Assembly (NCBI GenBank): GCA_028288775.1
Contig: JAQGHP010000645.1
Location: forward strand, 1-7,514
Length of the DNA stretch: 7,514 bases
DNA from: Phycisphaerales bacterium
Lineage (GTDB): Bacteria > Planctomycetota > Phycisphaerae > Tepidisphaerales > Tepidisphaeraceae
Direction of reading: 5' to 3'
Shown here: positions 4,309 to 7,514 of the stretch, piece by piece
Layout of the letters: every line of letters starts with the position of its first letter
How positions within the stretch are numbered: position 1 is the first letter of the stretch
Position numbers and translations under genes: made by a program
The notes under the pieces: generated by a model
Told to the model about the DNA's origin: nothing
The model's input: only the letters and a program-made list of their open reading frames with translations
Databases searched by the model: none

Positions 4309-5520
4309 TTATGCCGCCGACGTAACCGCCCCCTCGCCGTCCGCGGCCCCGGGGTGAATCGTCTGCACGAGATCAATCCCCCGCGCTACCGCGAATTCCA
4401 GATCGGGGCACAGATTCTCCATGTCCATCGAGCGGCCGATGCCCTGCTCCATCAGCTTGCGGTACTGCCCAGGCGTGATTCCGGAAAGAATCAGCTTCCG
4501 GCCCTGCGTATGCAGCTTGTCCAGCGCCGATTCCAAGTCGAGGATCGAATTGCTCGTGAAGCGCGTCAGCGGACTCAGCGCCAGGATGATCACGCGCCAG
4601 CGCGCGGGAAGCTTCTCCGCCCACTGCATGAAGTCCGGCGCTTTGTGCCACGTGTGATCACGCCGGCATGACACCCGCCAGATCCCCAGCTCCGGCGGGA
4701 GCAATGACTTCATGATCCCCAGCAGCTTCAATTCCGAGTCGGCCAGCAGGTCCAGCTCCCGCACGTCCGCGATGGGCGTGCGCCAGTCGACATAGACGAT
4801 CCAGCAAAGGAACGATACGGGCAGGAGCAGCGAAAAGCCCGGGTACTTATCAAAAATGAATGTGCCCGCCGCCGCCCCGAAGAGGAATGACCCGATGATG
4901 CTCGCCAGCAGCATCACGCGCTGGAAGCTGGGATGGCGGTGGGAGACTTTCAGCACGCGCCCCGCCCGCGACCAGCGCCGGCCGCGGGCGAGGTCGCGGT
5001 ACCACATCAGGTACTGCACCGCTTCGATGCCCAGGTCGGTGGTCACGCCTGTGAGGTGGGTGGTCCGGATGACCGCGCCGGAGATTTTGGTGATCGTGGC
5101 GTTCTGCAAGCCCATCGCGAATGCCGCGAGGCCGCCGAGGTAATAGAGCAGGGAGGTGTCCGCCGGGTCCACGGTCGGATGCAGGTGTATGGCCAGGGCC
5201 AGCAGCAATAGAAGGCCCGCCTCGACGGCCATAGCCGGAATATATTTCGAAGCCACGCCGCGTCGGCGGGCGATTTCAGTGATGACCGCGGAGCAGACCG
5301 CGCCAGAGAAAAACGCCAGGAACATGAAGCCCATAAACAGCGCTTCGCCGCGGTTCCCTTGGGCGATGAAGCGTGCGAGGTGGGTGACGTTCCCCGTGAC
5401 GTGCGAAGCGACCGCGCCGCAGACCATAAAGGCCACGACGTTGACGTACCCGCCGACCCACGACAGCGAGATCGCCAGCCGCGACTTTTGTCGGAACGAA
5501 TACGCCCCAGCTGAAAGCAT
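4309..5520 (-). CDS. DUF1275 (YoaK-like) membrane protein fused to a C-terminal STAS-like domain
   Basis: This encodes a 403-residue protein. Residues about 15-246 are a DUF1275 membrane domain: GGYVNVVAF (23-31), SHVTGNVT (39-46) and the signature GLQNATITK followed by TTHLTGVTTDLG (137-145 and 153-164). Hydrophobic segments lie near 15-35, 59-80, 94-114, 124-143, 203-222 and 229-246. DUF1275 proteins usually end about here, at 220-250 residues. This one continues with a soluble tail. Residues about 275-385 look like a STAS domain: the strand WRVIILALS (308-316), TSNSILDLESALDKLHTQG (322-340) where STAS proteins carry the regulatory Ser loop and helix, then RKLILSGIT (341-349) and a helix QYRKLMEQGIG. 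STAS domains act as regulatory or partner-binding modules on transporters such as SulP proteins. The transported substrate, if any, is unknown. GGGAAG lies eight bases upstream of the ATG, behind a perfect TATAAT box. The DUF1275 call is confident; STAS is probable. Confidence 0.88.
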   Translation of the reverse strand: MLSAGAYSFRQKSRLAISLSWVGGYVNVVAFMVCGAVASHVTGNVTHLARFIAQGNRGEALFMGFMFLAFFSGAVCSAVITEIARRRGVASKYIPAMAVEAGLLLLLALAIHLHPTVDPADTSLLYYLGGLAAFAMGLQNATITKISGAVIRTTHLTGVTTDLGIEAVQYLMWYRDLARGRRWSRAGRVLKVSHRHPSFQRVMLLASIIGSFLFGAAAGTFIFDKYPGFSLLLPVSFLCWIVYVDWRTPIADVRELDLLADSELKLLGIMKSLLPPELGIWRVSCRRDHTWHKAPDFMQWAEKLPARWRVIILALSPLTRFTSNSILDLESALDKLHTQGRKLILSGITPGQYRKLMEQGIGRSMDMENLCPDLEFAVARGIDLVQTIHPGAADGEGAVTSAA

Positions 5521-5554
5521 AAGCAGACTTCCCGCGGCGGTCCGGTAATCACGT

Positions 5555-5583
5555 ATTATATTCTGCAGGATGACGCCACAGCG
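5555..5583 (-). promoter_or_regulatory. Likely promoter of the DUF1275-STAS gene
   Basis: On the minus strand TATAAT (5555-5560) is a perfect -10 box, 34 bases upstream of the ATG. Transcription would start near 5548, leaving a leader of about 28 bases that carries the GGGAAG ribosome site. The -35 region (about 5578-5583, CGCTGT) is a poor match, so an activator or relaxed recognition may be involved. Confidence 0.5.
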
Positions 5584-5667
5584 CGCGGCCGGATATTCAG
5601 GAGTATCGACGCAATGGCCCAGGCCCTTGTATAGGTATCTCCCCTATTTTGAAAGGCCGCCCGTGGC
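5561..5667. other. Intergenic stretch between promoter and palindrome region
   Basis: No gene is seen. The only structure is a small stem ATAGG (5631-5635) / CCTAT (5643-5647). Frames crossing it read into palindromic repeats and give no conserved protein. Confidence 0.4.
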
Positions 5668-5724
5668 CACGGCACTCCGTGTGGTGGCATGGGCATCCTG
5701 CCCATGGTCACGGTACGCCGTGAC
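5668..5724. repeat. Three tandem short hairpins
   Basis: Three perfect palindromes lie close together: CACGG-CACT-CCGTG (5668-5681), CATGGGCA-TCC-TGCCCATG (5688-5706) and GTCACGG-TACG-CCGTGAC (5707-5724). The latter two are directly adjacent. All have tight 3-4-base loops, favouring stem-loop or cruciform formation. The middle one is a variant of the CACGGGCG-TCC-CGCCCGTG hairpin found again at 5904, 5989 and 6121, so this is a cluster of one repeat family. Confidence 0.75.
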
Positions 5725-5742
5725 GTTCGGGCGGTACTCCGG

Positions 5743-5775
5743 TCGAAGACAGCCCGAGCGCAGCGACCTCTTCGA
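5743..5775. repeat. Inverted repeat TCGAAGA / TCTTCGA
   Basis: TCGAAGA (5743-5749) pairs with TCTTCGA (5769-5775) around a 19-base loop. It sits between the triple hairpin cluster and the large nested palindrome and looks like part of the same composite repeat region. Confidence 0.5.
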
Positions 5776-5804
5776 GGTAGATGGGAAACCGCGATGCGGA
5801 TAAC

Positions 5805-6087
5805 CGCGAAGCCGCGACGGACGCGAAGAAGAGAAGAAAGACGTTGTCGCCACAGATGGACACAGATGAGCACGGATAAGTCGAGGAGCAAGCTCCACCG
5901 TGACACGGGCGTCCCGCCCGTGCTGGATGCGTGGGAATTGAGAAAGCGTTTCGTAGAGGAATTCCCAGCAAACTTCCAGCGCATCGAGCATGGGCGGGAC
6001 GCCCATGTCACAAGAGACGCTTCCCATCCGTGTTCATCTGAGTTCATCTGTGGCGACAACTCTCGCGCATTCCTTCGCGGCTTCGCG
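5805..6087. repeat. Large nested imperfect palindrome (composite repeat)
   Basis: Four successive pairs of inverted segments share nearly the same centre (about 5950). They are: CGCGAAGCCGCGA at 5805-5817 with 6075-6087 (13/13); 5843-5877 with 6026-6060 (32/35, containing GTTGTCGCCACAGATG); 5900-5931 with 5980-6011 (29/32); and TGGGAATT at 5932-5939 with AATTCCCA at 5960-5967 (8/8). The 32-base arms each contain their own hairpin, CACGGGCG-TCC-CGCCCGTG (5904-5922) and CATGGGCG-GGA-CGCCCATG (5989-6007). The unpaired gaps between segments are 13-26 bases. No transposase is encoded. The CACAGATG and CACGGGCG words belong to repeats widely dispersed in PVC genomes, by general knowledge. Frames through it yield meaningless peptides such as TGVPPV. 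A single-stranded copy could fold into a rod of about 280 bases. Confidence 0.85.
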
Positions 6088-6120
6088 ATTACTCCGCTCA
6101 ATGCGGCGGAGTACCACCAT

Positions 6121-6139
6121 CACGGGCGGGCCGCCCGTG
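6121..6139. repeat. CACGGGCG-GGC-CGCCCGTG hairpin
   Basis: This is a perfect 8-bp stem with a 3-base loop, the fourth member of the CAYGGGCR hairpin family in this region. It lies 52 bases before the beta-helix gene start and just outside the nested palindrome. The inverted word CGGAGTACC (6107-6115) immediately precedes it. Confidence 0.7.
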
Positions 6140-6190
6140 CCACGGAATGTTGCCGCAGTCGTCCTGCACCCACGAAACGAGGAGCTGAAA

Positions 6191-7514
6191 ATGGTCCGTC
6201 CCTTCCAAAGCCGCCTGACCTTCTCACTGACGCTCATCGCCCTCGCATCGGGCACGCTGCCAGCGCCCGGCCGCGGCGACACCACCCTCTACGTCGCCCC
6301 CGACGGTAACGACGCCTGGACCGGCAGCCTTCCCGCGCCCAACGCGCAGCGCACCGATGGCCCGCTCGCCACACCCGTGCATGCACGCGACGCCGCACGC
6401 GCCGCTCGCGCCAAGGACCCCGCGCATCCCGTCACTATTTCCCTCCGCGGCGGCACCTACTTCCTCGACGAACCCCTCGCCCTGGGTCCCCAGGATTCCG
6501 GCTCGGCGCAGGCGCAAATTGTCTGGTCGGCGTTCCCCAACGAGTCGCCGGTGCTCAGCGCCGGCCGGCCGATCTCCGGCTGGCAGAAGGTGCAGGTCAA
6601 CGGCCACGAGACGTGGGCCGCCAAGCTCCCGCCGGTCTTGCAGAACGCGCCGCCTTTTCGCGAGTTGTGGGTGAACGGCGCACGAGCCCGCCGCGCACGC
6701 TGGCCCAAGCACGGTACGCTTGCGGTTGCCACGACGCCCGCCGCGAAAAATCATGATGAATGGCGGCAGAAGGCTTCGGAATTCCCCTTCAACCCGAACG
6801 ACCTCAAAGCCTGGCCCTCCGTTGTCGATGCCGATGCGATCCTCACGAGCAAATGGGTCGAGGCCCGTCTGCCCGTCGCCGCCGTCGATGAGCAGAGCCA
6901 CCACGTCCGGTCCAATCTTCAGGCCGGCTTCCGCCCCGAGACCGGCGACCGTTACTACCTCGAAAACGTGAAGGAAGCGCTCGAAGAGCCCGGCGAATGG
7001 TATCTCGACCCGCGCGAAGAAATGCTTTACCTCATTCCGCCGCCCGGCGTGGCGATGGGCGACGTGCAGGTCATCGCGCCGCTGCTCCCGCAGGTTGTGC
7101 GCCTCGCCGGCGACCCCGCCAACGGGCATTTCCTCGAATACGTCGCCTTCCAGAACATCGGCTTTTCACACAGCGAATGGTACTACGACCGTCCCGCCCC
7201 CAATGAAAAGCCCGAGCCCGGGCGCACCGACTTCAATCAGGCCGCCATCGGCGTCGCCGGGGCGGTCTGGGGCGAGGGCGTACGCTCCTGCACCTTCTCC
7301 CATTGCACCATCACCCACGTGGGCAACTACGGCATTCAGCTCGCCCGCGGCTGCCAGCGCAACCGCGTCGTCCACTGCACCATCACCGACCTGGGCGCCG
7401 GCGGTGTGAAGATCGGCGAGCCCGTAATCCGCGACAACGAAAACGACCAGGCCTTCGGCAACGAAGTCTCCGACTGCCGCATCACCGACGGCGGCAACGT
7501 CTTCGCCAGCGCCG
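6191..7514 (+). CDS. Secreted right-handed parallel beta-helix protein, probable polysaccharide-active enzyme (3' end missing)
   Basis: The first 441 codons are present and the gene runs off the window. A Sec signal peptide covers about residues 1-29 (MVRPFQSR, then hydrophobic LTFSLTLIALASG, with cleavage near ALASG/APGRG), so the product is exported. The mature start LYVAPDGNDAWTGSLPAPN (33-51) and the following RTDGPLATPVHARDAAR match the opening of bacterial beta-helix glycoside hydrolases and lyases. The motif RELWVNGARARRARWP (157-172) is typical of planctomycete and Verrucomicrobia members. From about residue 350 a coil pattern appears: CTFSHCTITHVGNYGIQL, then NRVVHCTITDLGAGGVKI and NEVSDCRIT, rungs of a parallel beta-helix. 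The fold is clear; the exact reaction is not. GH141- or GH120-like glycosidases and pectate-lyase-like enzymes are options. GAGGAG (6179-6184) lies six bases before the ATG, giving a confident start. No promoter is evident, as repeats crowd the upstream DNA. Confidence 0.9.
   Translation, partial: MVRPFQSRLTFSLTLIALASGTLPAPGRGDTTLYVAPDGNDAWTGSLPAPNAQRTDGPLATPVHARDAARAARAKDPAHPVTISLRGGTYFLDEPLALGPQDSGSAQAQIVWSAFPNESPVLSAGRPISGWQKVQVNGHETWAAKLPPVLQNAPPFRELWVNGARARRARWPKHGTLAVATTPAAKNHDEWRQKASEFPFNPNDLKAWPSVVDADAILTSKWVEARLPVAAVDEQSHHVRSNLQAGFRPETGDRYYLENVKEALEEPGEWYLDPREEMLYLIPPPGVAMGDVQVIAPLLPQVVRLAGDPANGHFLEYVAFQNIGFSHSEWYYDRPAPNEKPEPGRTDFNQAAIGVAGAVWGEGVRSCTFSHCTITHVGNYGIQLARGCQRNRVVHCTITDLGAGGVKIGEPVIRDNENDQAFGNEVSDCRITDGGNVFASA

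Noticed and set aside
5805..6087. Insertion sequence or CRISPR array
   Set aside because: The repeats are inverted and nested rather than evenly spaced direct repeats, and there is no transposase or Cas gene.
5556..6101. 181-codon minus-strand frame and its 206-codon plus-strand counterpart
   Set aside because: Both are read through the nested palindrome and contain repeat-derived peptides (ASRPC, TGVPPV) that have no protein meaning.
6224..7129. 301-codon minus-strand frame opposite the beta-helix gene
   Set aside because: Shadow of a gene with a signal peptide, a good ribosome site and family motifs; the antisense translation has none.

Overview
The window is GC-rich DNA, about 60% GC or more by eye. 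It holds seven protein-coding genes separated by unusually repeat-loaded intergenic DNA. The organism is most likely a planctomycete or another PVC-superphylum bacterium. This is inferred from three things: the intergenic palindromes built on CACGGGCG/CGCCCGTG and CACAGATG words, which recur in PVC genomes; a secreted parallel beta-helix protein of a kind abundant there; and the absence of tight operons. No rRNA, tRNA, CRISPR array or transposase is visible.

Layout from left to right. Bases 1-601 hold no convincing gene, only short repeat arrays and a very strong hairpin at 472-558. A four-helix membrane protein of unknown function lies on the minus strand at 602-1375. A 500-base gap carries a 27-bp perfect inverted repeat (1615-1705). 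A small two-helix membrane protein follows at 1874-2185 (+). A TTGTCAG-type inverted repeat (2188-2289) then leads into a good sigma70-type promoter and the most striking gene, a Vps4/katanin-like AAA ATPase with an N-terminal MIT-like helical domain (2312-3472, +). Next come a BrnT-like toxin and a ribbon-helix-helix antitoxin (3557-3793 and 3804-4190, +), preceded by a possible operator. Convergent to them is a DUF1275 membrane protein fused to a STAS-like domain (4309-5520, -). Bases 5561-6180 are a palindrome-rich region with a large nested inverted repeat (about 5805-6087). The window ends inside a secreted right-handed beta-helix protein (6191 onward, +).

The only clear functional pair is the toxin-antitoxin module. 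The AAA ATPase sits alone behind its own promoter, so its partners must be encoded elsewhere. The best candidates for something little described are the bacterial MIT-AAA ATPase, the DUF1275-STAS fusion, and the way nearly every intergenic gap carries a different inverted-repeat element, one of which appears to supply the -35 box of the ATPase promoter.
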